21,298 nt of DNA from CAYVAP01 sp964343195 (GCA_964343195.1 CAYFIR010000114.1:1-21298), one strand, 5' to 3'; positions 6,731-13,392 are shown, numbered from the stretch's first letter. Notes: generated by a model from the letters alone, not told the origin. Numbers and translations are program-made.

Positions 6731-8458
6731 CTATCCTTCAAGCTTTTCCAGCATGGCCTCCCTTTCCGCAGCTACTTCTTTGAGTTGGGTGTTCAGGTGC
6801 TCTACCTGAGAAGTCTCAGCTTTGAGCAGGGCGTCAAAATCCCGAAAGTTGTCGTCTATTTTCTGGCGAATGTGTCCCACATAGCCCTTGAGCTTACGGT
6901 CCAGTTCCTCTTCCAGCAAACGACGTCCCTTTTTGATTTCCTGGGCAAATCCCTTCATGATCTTGCCCCGCTTGACGATGACCGTACCTCCAGCCACGGC
7001 GATGCCCAAAGCCGACATGATCCCTCCCGTAATGTCCAGCAGCGGTATCTGCGTCGCAATGGTCAGAACGGCCCCAATGATCGCCACACTGCCGCCAGTC
7101 AACACATTTGGGGAAAGCTTCGATGTCTCTGGCACGACTTCCCGCCCCAGGAAATGCTCCGTCTGATGGACAAATTCGTCAAACCCGTCCCGAAGGTCCT
7201 GAATCACCGCACGGCGGCGCTCTGATATTTCGCCGAAGACATCCTCCTTTTCGCGCAACGTAGCTGTGCTATTCTGGATTTTGAGGTCCACAATGCGCAC
7301 CATCTGGGCGATGGACTCGGCGATTTCTTCGACGCCTTCGTTCAGGCGACGGTTCACCTGCGTTTCCATTTCGACCTTCAGTTCATTGCTGATTTCCTTG
7401 AGCCAGCGCTGTGGCGAATTGCTTTTCTTGAAGATCGAGCTAAACATTTTGCCCAGCATCGGCCCCAGGCCCAGGCCGTCGCTCAACTCCGTTTCGGCGC
7501 GGTGCGTGATGCGGTCATAGTCGCCCAACAGGGTCTGAATCAGGCTATCGATTTGCTTGTGCGAGCGTCCTTCCTGCTGGTGCTGCAACTCGATAACTTC
7601 CTCCCGGAAGCGACGATCCATCTGCAGTTGAGCCGCCATTTTGTCTACATTCTCCTTGATCCGGCCTTCGAGGGTTCCAACCGTTTCCAGGTTGGACTGC
7701 AGTTTGAGCCGATAGGCATTTCGCCCGGTGATCTCGTCGCGGATGTAGGCTTTTAATGGTCCAAATCCACTTTCCTCCTGCTTGCCTTCCAGTTCCAGCT
7801 TTGCAGAAAGGGGAAACACCTGGGGAGAATCAATGCCTTTCTTATGGGCATAATTTTTTACTCCCTTCACGTTGACTGCCAGATCCTCCGCGGGCATCAG
7901 GTCCACCTGTTGCAGCACGAAGATGACCTTCTTGCGCCAGTCAGTCCGGATATAATCCAGGAAATCCCAGGCCGACTGGCGATAGGGATTTTTGGCTTCG
8001 AATACGAACACAATCAGGTCTGAACGAGGAATGTAGCCCTCCGTGATTTCCTGGTGCTTGTCCTCGATGGTGTTGGTACCGGGCGTATCGACCACCGAGA
8101 TGTGTTTGAGGATCTCGGCGGGTTGCATGATCTTTTTGAGAAAAGGATTGACTTCGATGGTCTGTGGCTCGTCCCCATAGATAACCTGCTGCACCGTATC
8201 GGTGCAAGGATCGGGAGCAACCTTCACGACGTCTGCTCCGGTAGCCAAAAGGGCATTGATAAAGGAACTTTTGCCCGTCTTGACCTCTCCCACGATCACA
8301 AAAAGAAATGGCTCGTTTACAGCTTGCCGCAATTCACTTACCGTCTGGGCCAGCCCCTCATCATGCGAAGCCTGAGCCATGTCCTGCAGGGTGGCGACCA
8401 GTTCTTCGAGGCGAAAGCGAACAGATTTCAGATTGGCTTCAAATATATCGGTCTTCAT
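6731..8458 (-). CDS. Bacterial dynamin-like GTPase
   Basis: 575 residues. An N-terminal helical segment (1-50) leads into a dynamin-type G domain: G1 GEVKTGKSS (57-65), switch-I Thr in DPCTDTVQQ (around 85-87), and G3 DTPG (124-127) in SVVDTPGTNT. The G4 position reads QQVD (183-186) in place of N/TKxD, keeping only the specificity Asp. Then come long helical/coiled-coil segments (about 255-450), a hydrophobic hairpin with two membrane-insertable segments (454-496: GGSVAIIGAVLTIATQ and GGIMSALGIAVAGGTVIV), and a helical tail ending in a coiled coil. This is the layout of BDLP-type proteins that bind and remodel membranes. There is no second dynamin beside it, so it does not look like a paired LeoA/LeoBC locus. 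Single-gene transcription is likely, since tgt converges on it and the RAYT is divergent. Start ATG 8456-8458. Biological role unknown. Confidence 0.85.
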   Translation of the reverse strand: MKTDIFEANLKSVRFRLEELVATLQDMAQASHDEGLAQTVSELRQAVNEPFLFVIVGEVKTGKSSFINALLATGADVVKVAPDPCTDTVQQVIYGDEPQTIEVNPFLKKIMQPAEILKHISVVDTPGTNTIEDKHQEITEGYIPRSDLIVFVFEAKNPYRQSAWDFLDYIRTDWRKKVIFVLQQVDLMPAEDLAVNVKGVKNYAHKKGIDSPQVFPLSAKLELEGKQEESGFGPLKAYIRDEITGRNAYRLKLQSNLETVGTLEGRIKENVDKMAAQLQMDRRFREEVIELQHQQEGRSHKQIDSLIQTLLGDYDRITHRAETELSDGLGLGPMLGKMFSSIFKKSNSPQRWLKEISNELKVEMETQVNRRLNEGVEEIAESIAQMVRIVDLKIQNSTATLREKEDVFGEISERRRAVIQDLRDGFDEFVHQTEHFLGREVVPETSKLSPNVLTGGSVAIIGAVLTIATQIPLLDITGGIMSALGIAVAGGTVIVKRGKIMKGFAQEIKKGRRLLEEELDRKLKGYVGHIRQKIDDNFRDFDALLKAETSQVEHLNTQLKEVAAEREAMLEKLEG

Positions 8459-8466
8459 TCAAGAGA

Positions 8467-8494
8467 ATTCGTGATTCGAAATTCGTAATTGGGA
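8467..8494 (+). repeat. Degenerate heptamer repeat
   Basis: Four successive 7-bp units, ATTCGTG, ATTCGAA, ATTCGTA and ATTGGGA, directly upstream of the dynamin start. They have the same period and a similar core (TTCG) to the perfect array at 13285-13392. Confidence 0.5.
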
Positions 8495-8519
8495 AACCTA
8501 ATAGCTCCTTTCCCAATTA
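8486..8519. repeat. 11-bp inverted repeat
   Basis: TAATTGGGAAA (8486-8496) and TTTCCCAATTA (8509-8519) are perfect reverse complements around a 12-base loop. A third copy of the core AATTGGGAAA lies at 8586-8595. It is placed between the divergent dynamin and RAYT genes; it could be a regulator dyad or an additional hairpin of the nearby mobile repeat unit. Confidence 0.55.
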
Positions 8520-8607
8520 AGTTAAATTTCTGGATATGAATAAGGTTTGGAAGAGGGAAAGACAGATGCGTCACCATTTGAGCGGAATTGGGAAATTATG
8601 GGTCCGA

Positions 8608-8769
8608 GAGTCGGAAACTCCCAATTATACCTGTTCGTGGATCGGAGTCCACGAACAGCCTATACCCCACCACACAGCTGAAACGGGACTCCGATCCCCA
8701 GCCAGCCCACCACACGCTGAAACGGGACTCCGATCCCGTTTCGATCTAACTTTGGGACTCTGATCCCAA
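8608..8769 (+). repeat. Left REP cluster
   Basis: Hairpins in order. P1: GAGT/ACTC around CGGAA (8608-8620). P2: arms CTGTTCGTGGA (8631-8641) and TCCACGAACAG (8648-8658), 11 bp perfect, loop TCGGAG. P3a: a one-sided copy AAACGGGA-CTCCGA-TCCC (8681-8698). P3b: GAAACGGGA/TCCCGTTTC with loop CTCCGA (8719-8742). P4: TTGGGA/TCCCAA with loop CTCTGA (8752-8769). Loops of P2 and P3 are reverse complements, so the repeats alternate in orientation. P3a and P3b sit in a 40-bp tandem duplication starting CCCACCACAC at 8666 and 8706 that is absent from the right cluster. Confidence 0.85.
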
Positions 8770-8815
8770 CTAAATCCCAAAATGATTATCTTCCCTCCTC
8801 AACCTCTTAACAACC

Positions 8816-9376
8816 ATGCAATTCGGCGGCTACCACATCTATGACCAACACGCCCCACATTTCCTTACCCTGACTGTCACTGATTGGATAGATGCATTTT
8901 CCCGTCCAACTTATAAGCAGTTAGCGATCGATTCTCTTAAATTCTATCAGGATTCAAGGGGATTGATCATATATGGCTACGTGTTGATGAGCAATCACCT
9001 CCATATGATCGCGCAAACCCCTGATAATAAACTGAGCGATTTCATTCGGGACTACAAACGTTGGATAAGCCGTCAAATGCGGATACTAATCGAAGAAGAA
9101 AATGAAAGCAGGCTAGAATGGATGAAAAATCGATTTGAGTGGCGCGGAAGAATTAACGCTCAAAACATTGATTTTCAATTCTGGGAAGTGGGCAACCATC
9201 CCAAAGTCATTCTTACACCCGATTTCGCCTGGCAAAAACTGGAATACATCCACATGAATCCGGTCAGAGCACAAATTGTAGCCGAACCTGAGCACTACCT
9301 TTACTCCAGTGCCATAGACTATGCAGGGGGAAGAGGGCTTCTGCCGATTGAGTTTTTGGATATCCAGATGAAGTAG
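8816..9376 (+). CDS. REP-associated tyrosine transposase (RAYT, Y1 family)
   Basis: 186 residues. A Y1 transposase fold with the HUH motif in VLMSNHLHMIA (His61, His63) and a candidate catalytic tyrosine Tyr80 in DFIRDYKRW. The C-terminal signature KLEYIHMNPVRAQIV plus PEHYLYSSAIDYAGG is diagnostic of RAYT proteins, which nick at and mobilise REP hairpins rather than complete insertion sequences. The frame is intact with all motifs present, so the protein could be active. It is bounded by matching REP clusters, the right one beginning seven bases after the stop codon, and lies between the dynamin gene and sbcD. The ATG at 8816 gives a normal N-terminus (MQFGGYHIYDQHAPHFLTLT, with the usual strand-forming FLTLT). 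Identity is confident; whether the host uses it for repeat spread or repair is open. Confidence 0.9.
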   Translation: MQFGGYHIYDQHAPHFLTLTVTDWIDAFSRPTYKQLAIDSLKFYQDSRGLIIYGYVLMSNHLHMIAQTPDNKLSDFIRDYKRWISRQMRILIEEENESRLEWMKNRFEWRGRINAQNIDFQFWEVGNHPKVILTPDFAWQKLEYIHMNPVRAQIVAEPEHYLYSSAIDYAGGRGLLPIEFLDIQMK

Positions 9377-9383
9377 ATGATTG

Positions 9384-9505
9384 GGGAGTCGGAAACTCCC
9401 AATTATACCTGTTCGTGGATCGGAGTCCACGAACAGCCTACAACCCGACACGCTGAAACGGGACTCCGATCCCGTTTCGCCCTAACTTTGGGACTCTGAT
9501 CCCAA
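9384..9505 (+). repeat. Right REP cluster
   Basis: P1: GGGAGT/ACTCCC around CGGAA (9384-9400). P2: arms CTGTTCGTGGA and TCCACGAACAG with loop TCGGAG (9409-9436). P3: GAAACGGGA/TCCCGTTTC with loop CTCCGA (9455-9478). P4: TTGGGA/TCCCAA with loop CTCTGA (9488-9505). Order and spacing match the left cluster except that it has one P3 copy instead of two. P1 is longer here than in the left copy. Confidence 0.85.
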
Positions 9506-9518
9506 GCCGCCCCAGCAC

Positions 9519-9593
9519 CTGTCAACTCTGACAAAATCTCTCTAAATTGGGCTGATGGCACAGTCAGACGCTTTGCTCAGTTGTCTGTCTTTG
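9519..9593 (+). promoter_or_regulatory. Possible regulatory block upstream of sbcD
   Basis: Contains the dyad TGTCA-ACTC-TGACA (9520-9533), then AAATTGGG (9544-9551), ATGGCACA (9555-9562), a CGCTTTGCT (9569-9577) and CTGTC. The same elements in the same order occur before groES (10990-11073). No standard -33/-7 pair is recognisable. Confidence 0.35.
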
Positions 9594-9619
9594 TCCGCAC
9601 CACAGAACGCCCCTACTGG

Positions 9620-9647
9620 AACTTCGAACCTTCAACTTTGAACTAGC
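9620..9647 (+). repeat. Degenerate heptamer repeat before sbcD
   Basis: Four 7-bp units, AACTTCG, AACCTTC, AACTTTG and AACTAGC, end two bases before the sbcD start codon. They are the reverse-complement sense of the AGTTCGN-type units seen elsewhere in the window. The position makes them the leader of sbcD. Confidence 0.5.
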
Positions 9648-9649
9648 AC

Positions 9650-10879
9650 ATGAAACTCCTCCACACCGCCGACTGGCACCTGGGCAAGCGCCTGGAAAAC
9701 TTTTCCCGCCTGGAAGAACAAAAGCAGGTACTCAGCGAAATTTGCGACATCGCAGAACGGGAACAGGTGGACGCGGTGCTGATCGCAGGGGACTTGTACG
9801 ACCACATCAACCCCTCGGTGGAGGCGACAGAGTTGCTGTATCAGACGCTGCATCGATTGGCAAATGGGGGCAAACGCGCCGTAATCGGAATCGCAGGAAA
9901 CCACGACTCACCAGACCGGATCGAGGCACCCGATCCGCTCGCGCGGGCCTGTGGCATCATCCTGACGGGGTATCCAACCAGTGAGGTTCGACCATTCGAA
10001 CTGGAAACCGGACTGAAAGTCCTCGAAAGCGCACCGGGGTTTGTTTCCCTCAAACTACCTAAGCACGAGACTCCTTTACGCCTGATGCTGACACCTTACG
10101 CCAATGAAGTGCGGCTGCGCAAGTTTCTCGGCGATGACAAAACCGAAGACGCCCTGCGGGAGATCCTGCAACAGCACTGGGCAGAATTGTCAGAGAAACA
10201 CTGCGACGGTAACGGAGTCAACATCCTGATGACGCATCTTTTTGTAACTGCCCAGGGCAAGGAAGTCGAAATGGCAGCCCTGGAGGATGAAGGCGAAAAG
10301 TCGCTGGCGACAGTAGGCGGTGCCCAACAGATCTATTTGTCCAACCTTCCTCAAAACCTGCAATACGTCGCCCTGGGCCACCTGCACGGGTATATTCCTT
10401 TGCAAAAGGAGCCTTATCCCGTCACGTATAGCAGTTCGCCCCTCACCTACTCCGTTGATGATCGGCAGCCACAAAAGTATGTCGTGATCGTGGACGCAGA
10501 GCCCGGCAAACCCGCCACAACCGAGCGCATTCCCCTGGCAAGTGGAAAAAAGGTGCTGCGTCAGCGCTGCGAGGGAGTTGCCGAAGCCCTACAGTGGCTT
10601 GGGGAAAATCCAGGCTGTCTGGTGGAATTGACACTTGTAATCGAGGAACACCTCTCTGCTCAGGACCGCAAACGCATCCTGGATGCCCACGAAGGCATCA
10701 TCCGCATCATCCCTGAGTTTACCAATCCTGAGCTGATGCAGTTCACCTCTGGCAAGCAGATCGATCTCAAGCAGGACATTCAGACGCTTTTTGCCCAGTA
10801 TTTCCAACACAAAAAGGGAATGCCGCTGAATGAGGATCTGGAAGCTCTGTTTCAGGAGGTACTTAACAGTGAAAAATAG
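9650..10879 (+). CDS. sbcD: Nuclease SbcCD subunit D (Mre11-type exonuclease)
   Basis: 409 residues. Calcineurin-type phosphoesterase motifs in order: DWHLGK (Asp8, His10), GDLYD (Asp48), GNHD (Asn84, His85), THLF (His196), and GHLHGY (His244, His246), a complete two-metal Mn site. With SbcC it forms the Mre11/Rad50-type complex that opens hairpins and processes DNA ends. The C-terminal part (about 280-409) carries the capping/SbcC-contact region. The partner gene sbcC, often the next gene, is absent: a GATC-rich palindrome and groES follow. The position next to a REP/RAYT unit made of hairpins is suggestive, since SbcCD cuts such hairpins, but may be chance. The ATG at 9650 aligns with the family N-terminus MKLLHTADWH. 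Identity is secure. Confidence 0.95.
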   Translation: MKLLHTADWHLGKRLENFSRLEEQKQVLSEICDIAEREQVDAVLIAGDLYDHINPSVEATELLYQTLHRLANGGKRAVIGIAGNHDSPDRIEAPDPLARACGIILTGYPTSEVRPFELETGLKVLESAPGFVSLKLPKHETPLRLMLTPYANEVRLRKFLGDDKTEDALREILQQHWAELSEKHCDGNGVNILMTHLFVTAQGKEVEMAALEDEGEKSLATVGGAQQIYLSNLPQNLQYVALGHLHGYIPLQKEPYPVTYSSSPLTYSVDDRQPQKYVVIVDAEPGKPATTERIPLASGKKVLRQRCEGVAEALQWLGENPGCLVELTLVIEEHLSAQDRKRILDAHEGIIRIIPEFTNPELMQFTSGKQIDLKQDIQTLFAQYFQHKKGMPLNEDLEALFQEVLNSEK

Positions 10880-10882
10880 TTT

Positions 10883-10966
10883 GGTGATCAGTGGTCCATT
10901 TGGGTGATCAAGGTGATCGAATAACCCTTTTGTGATCACTATGACCACCTGATCACCTCGATCACA
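10883..10966. repeat. Nested GTGATC palindrome between sbcD and groES
   Basis: Six GATC sites in 78 bp: GGTGATC at 10883, 10903 and 10912 in direct orientation, the palindrome GTGATCAC at 10932-10939 in the middle, and GATCACC / GATCACA at 10951 and 10960 in reverse. The stretch 10904-10919 pairs with 10950-10965 at 14 of 16 positions plus a wobble. It could be a bidirectional terminator, a tandem operator or a methylation-sensitive site. It begins four bases after the sbcD stop. Confidence 0.6.
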
Positions 10967-10989
10967 CTTCTCAATAGCTGCCATTTTGT

Positions 10990-11004
10990 CTGTCAGCCTG
11001 ACAG
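10990..11004. promoter_or_regulatory. Palindrome upstream of groES
   Basis: CTGTCAG-C-CTGACAG, a perfect 7-bp dyad 136 bp before the groES start. It resembles a regulator binding site. CTGTC recurs at 11069-11073. It is not the CIRCE element (TTAGCACTC-N9-GAGTGCTAA), which is absent here. Confidence 0.45.
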
Positions 11005-11016
11005 CTTTGTGGTGCC

Positions 11017-11056
11017 AAATGTGCCAAAAGCGGCCAAATTGGGGCATGGCACATTT
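11017..11056. promoter_or_regulatory. 10-bp inverted repeat upstream of groES
   Basis: AAATGTGCCA (11017-11026) and TGGCACATTT (11047-11056) are exact reverse complements, 20 bp apart, ending 84 bp before groES. The space between them holds further GCCAAA-like copies (in GGCCAAATTGG). It is probably part of the heat-shock operon control region, but no known operator is recognised. Confidence 0.45.
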
Positions 11057-11140
11057 TTCGTTTGCTGCCTGTCAAATAGCTACCTAATCACCGTTTGCTT
11101 AGGATAAACGCAAAACTTTTCAAAAACGGACTTAAATAAT

Positions 11141-11416
11141 ATGGCACTGAACATCAAACCATTGGCTGACCGTGTGCTGGTCGAACCAGCCCCAGCCGAA
11201 GAGAAGACTGCTTCTGGCATTATCATCCCTGACACCGCCAAGGAAAAACCACAACGCGGTACGGTAGTCGCTGTAGGTCCTGGCAAGGCAGATGAGCCTA
11301 CCACTGTCAAAGCTGGTGATACTGTACTGTATGGCAAGTATGCTGGTACTGACATCACTGTAGAAGGTACTGACTACCTGATCATGCGTGAGTCTGATAT
11401 CCTGGCCATCGTATAA
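11141..11416 (+). CDS. groES: Co-chaperonin GroES (Cpn10)
   Basis: 91 residues, standard length. N-terminal IKPLADRVLVEPAPAEEKT, mobile loop TASGIIIPDTAKEKPQ (about 23-38), roof-loop region GPGKADEPTTVKAGDTVLY, and terminal strand YLIMRESDILAIV. It forms the heptameric lid of the GroEL chamber in the cytoplasm. The first gene of the groES-groEL operon, 64 bp before groEL. Codon use (GCT, GGT, GTA, CTG) looks optimised for high expression, as does groEL. Upstream dyads at 10990 and 11017 are candidate control sites. Identity is secure. Confidence 0.97.
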   Translation: MALNIKPLADRVLVEPAPAEEKTASGIIIPDTAKEKPQRGTVVAVGPGKADEPTTVKAGDTVLYGKYAGTDITVEGTDYLIMRESDILAIV

Positions 11417-11480
11417 GTCTGGCTGAACAAACCTCTATTCTCTAACCGATTAAAAAATCACAAAACCTTTCCATAGAACT

Positions 11481-13151
11481 ATGGCAAAGCACATTGAATT
11501 CAACGTTAGCGCGCGCGACAAACTCAAAAGAGGGGTGGACGCTCTGGCAAACGCCGTGAAAGTTACCCTGGGTCCAAAAGGACGCAACGTTATTATCGAT
11601 AAGAAATTTGGCGCACCTGCCATGACCAAGGACGGGGTAACTGTAGCCAAGGAAATCGAGCTGAAAGATCCCATCGAGAATATGGGTGCTCAGATGGTGA
11701 AGGAAGTTGCTTCCAAAACCGCTGACAACGCTGGTGACGGTACCACCACGGCTACCGTACTGGCTCAGGCCATGGTACGCGAAGGCCTGAAAAACGTGAC
11801 TGCTGGTCACAACCCAATGGAGCTGAAAAAAGGAATCGACGAGGCTGTAAAAGTCGTAGTTGAGGAGCTCCGCAAAATGAGCAAAGAGATCGCTGATTCT
11901 ACAGAGATCGCTCAGGTGGCTACCATTTCTTCCAACAACGACGAAGAAATCGGAAAGTTCATCGCTGATGCCATGGACAAAGTAGGCAAAAACGGTGTCA
12001 TCACCGTTGAAGAGGCCAAAGGTCTTGAAACCTACCTGGAGGTAGTTGAAGGTATGCAGTTTGATCGCGGCTACCTTTCTCCCTACTTCGTAACCGACAC
12101 TGACAACATGATCGCTGATCTGGAGAATCCTCTCGTACTGCTGTACGACAAGAAGATCTCTGCTATGAAGGACTTCCTCCCCGTGCTGGAGAAAGCCGTT
12201 CAGACCAGCCGTCCTCTGTTGATCATCGCTGAAGACGTTGAAGGCGAAGCGCTTGCTACCCTGGTAGTAAACAAGCTGCGTGGTGGCCTGAAGGTAGCTG
12301 CTGTTAAAGCTCCTGGCTTCGGTGACCGTCGCAAGGCTATGCTGGAAGACATTGCCATCCTGACTGGTGGTACTGTCATCAGCGAAGAGCGTGGTTACAA
12401 GCTGGAAAACGCTACCCTGGAAATGCTGGGCAGCGCCAACAAGATCACCATCGACAAGGACAACACTACCATCGTTGACGGTGATGGCGACGCTGAGATG
12501 ATCAAGGCCCGTGTAAGCCAGATCAACGCTCAGATCGAAAACACTACTTCTGACTACGACCGCGAGAAGCTTCAGGAGCGTCTTGCCAAGCTGTCAGGCG
12601 GTGTAGCCGTACTGTACGTAGGAGCTGCTACCGAGGTAGAAATGAAAGAGAAGAAGGACCGTGTTGATGACGCCCTTCACGCTACCAAGGCTGCCGTTGA
12701 AGAAGGTATCGTACCTGGCGGTGGTGTTGCCCTGGTCCGTGCTATCAGCGCACTGGAGCCTGGTCGCGGTGGCATCCACGATGGCCTGCTGAAAGGCGAC
12801 ATCGGAGTTGGAGTAGCCCTGGTACGCAAAGCTCTGGAAGAGCCTCTTCGCCAGATCGTGTACAATGCAGGTCTGGAAGCTGGTGTGATCCTCAACGAAG
12901 TTCGCAACAGCGAAGAAGTTGACTACGGATTCAACGCCCGCATCGAGGAGTACCAGAACTTCTTTGCTACTGGTATCATCGATCCAACCAAGGTTACCCG
13001 TTCTGCTCTTGAGAACGCTGCTTCTATCGCCAGCATGCTGCTGACCACTGAGGCTGTGATCACCGACGAGCCAGAAGATGATGACGCTGGTGCTGCTGCC
13101 GCAGCTGCTGCCATGGGCGGCATGGGTGGCGGAATGCCCGGCATGATGTAA
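11481..13151 (+). CDS. groEL: Chaperonin GroEL (Cpn60)
   Basis: 556 residues. ATP site: LGPKGRNV (30-37), Asp51 in TKDGVTVAK, and GDGTTT (85-90) with Asp86. The apical-domain RGYLSPYFVT and the equatorial EEGIVPGGGVAL block are intact, and the C-terminal GGM-rich tail (MGGMGGGMPGMM) is present after an alanine run. Slightly longer than E. coli GroEL (548), mostly through the tail. Works with GroES to fold proteins in the cytoplasm. Co-transcribed with groES and closed by the terminator at 13189-13219. The start MAKHIEFNVSARDKLKRG is typical for the phylum. No irregularity seen. Confidence 0.98.
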   Translation: MAKHIEFNVSARDKLKRGVDALANAVKVTLGPKGRNVIIDKKFGAPAMTKDGVTVAKEIELKDPIENMGAQMVKEVASKTADNAGDGTTTATVLAQAMVREGLKNVTAGHNPMELKKGIDEAVKVVVEELRKMSKEIADSTEIAQVATISSNNDEEIGKFIADAMDKVGKNGVITVEEAKGLETYLEVVEGMQFDRGYLSPYFVTDTDNMIADLENPLVLLYDKKISAMKDFLPVLEKAVQTSRPLLIIAEDVEGEALATLVVNKLRGGLKVAAVKAPGFGDRRKAMLEDIAILTGGTVISEERGYKLENATLEMLGSANKITIDKDNTTIVDGDGDAEMIKARVSQINAQIENTTSDYDREKLQERLAKLSGGVAVLYVGAATEVEMKEKKDRVDDALHATKAAVEEGIVPGGGVALVRAISALEPGRGGIHDGLLKGDIGVGVALVRKALEEPLRQIVYNAGLEAGVILNEVRNSEEVDYGFNARIEEYQNFFATGIIDPTKVTRSALENAASIASMLLTTEAVITDEPEDDDAGAAAAAAAMGGMGGGMPGMM

Positions 13152-13188
13152 TCAACGACTATTCGTTAGATAATTGATAGATCCTATG

Positions 13189-13219
13189 CAGCCACTCCTT
13201 TTGGAGTGGCTGTTTTTTT
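13189..13219 (+). terminator. Rho-independent terminator of groESL
   Basis: CAGCCACTCC (13189-13198), loop TTTT, GGAGTGGCTG (13203-13212): a perfect 10-bp stem followed by seven T residues (13213-13219). It lies 37 bp after the groEL stop. Confidence 0.95.
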
Positions 13220-13284
13220 GTGTGAAGAGAATGGTATTATTAAGGATATGAGGGAAATGCTATATGGGCACACTGGCGAGGGAG

Positions 13285-13392
13285 GTTCGTAGTTCGTAGT
13301 TCGTAGTTCGTAGTTCGTAGTTCGTAGTTCGTAGTTCGTAGTTCGTAGTTCGTAGTTCGTAGTTCGTAGTTCGTAGTTCGTAGTTCGTAGTT
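13285..13392 (+). repeat. Perfect heptamer tandem array (15 copies)
   Basis: GTTCGTA repeated 15 times without error (13285-13389) plus GTT. It lies in the spacer between the groESL terminator and the convergent small membrane protein gene. Because 7 is not a multiple of 3, the minus strand is open in all three frames and reads a YELRTTN heptapeptide, creating a spurious ORF. The plus strand contains TAG. Degenerate relatives occur at 8467, 9620, 13902, 14139 and 21192-21298. Confidence 0.95.

Larger units (their letters stand above)
8608..9505 (+). mobile_element. RAYT gene flanked by REP hairpin clusters
   Basis: A unit of about 0.9 kb: a REP cluster (8608-8769), a RAYT transposase gene (8816-9376), and a second REP cluster (9384-9505). 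The 55-bp blocks 8608-8662 and 9386-9440 are identical. The blocks 8712-8769 and 9448-9505 differ at only two positions. Both flanks run in the same orientation, so this is not a terminal inverted repeat transposon but the REP/BIME arrangement known for RAYT genes. No target-site duplication is apparent. Confidence 0.8.

Noticed and set aside
6509..7225. 238-codon plus-strand ORF spanning the end of tgt and the dynamin gene
   Set aside because: Out-of-frame in tgt and antisense to the dynamin gene; no family resemblance.
8536..8763. 75-codon plus-strand ORF upstream of the RAYT
   Set aside because: It is the translated left REP cluster (repeated ETGLRS peptides come from the hairpins); no protein-like character.
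8608..9505. Classical insertion sequence with terminal inverted repeats
   Set aside because: Flanks are direct, multi-hairpin REP clusters and the transposase is a RAYT; no terminal inverted repeats or target duplication seen.
11047..11066. Sigma-54-type promoter (TGGCAC ... TTTGCT) before groES
   Set aside because: The GG and GC doublets are 14 bases apart instead of the required 10; the related block before sbcD also fails the spacing.
10980..11140. CIRCE/HrcA operator before groES
   Set aside because: No TTAGCACTC-N9-GAGTGCTAA or close variant is present.
13285..13392. CRISPR array
   Set aside because: The repeats are 7-bp direct tandem units with no spacers and no cas genes nearby.
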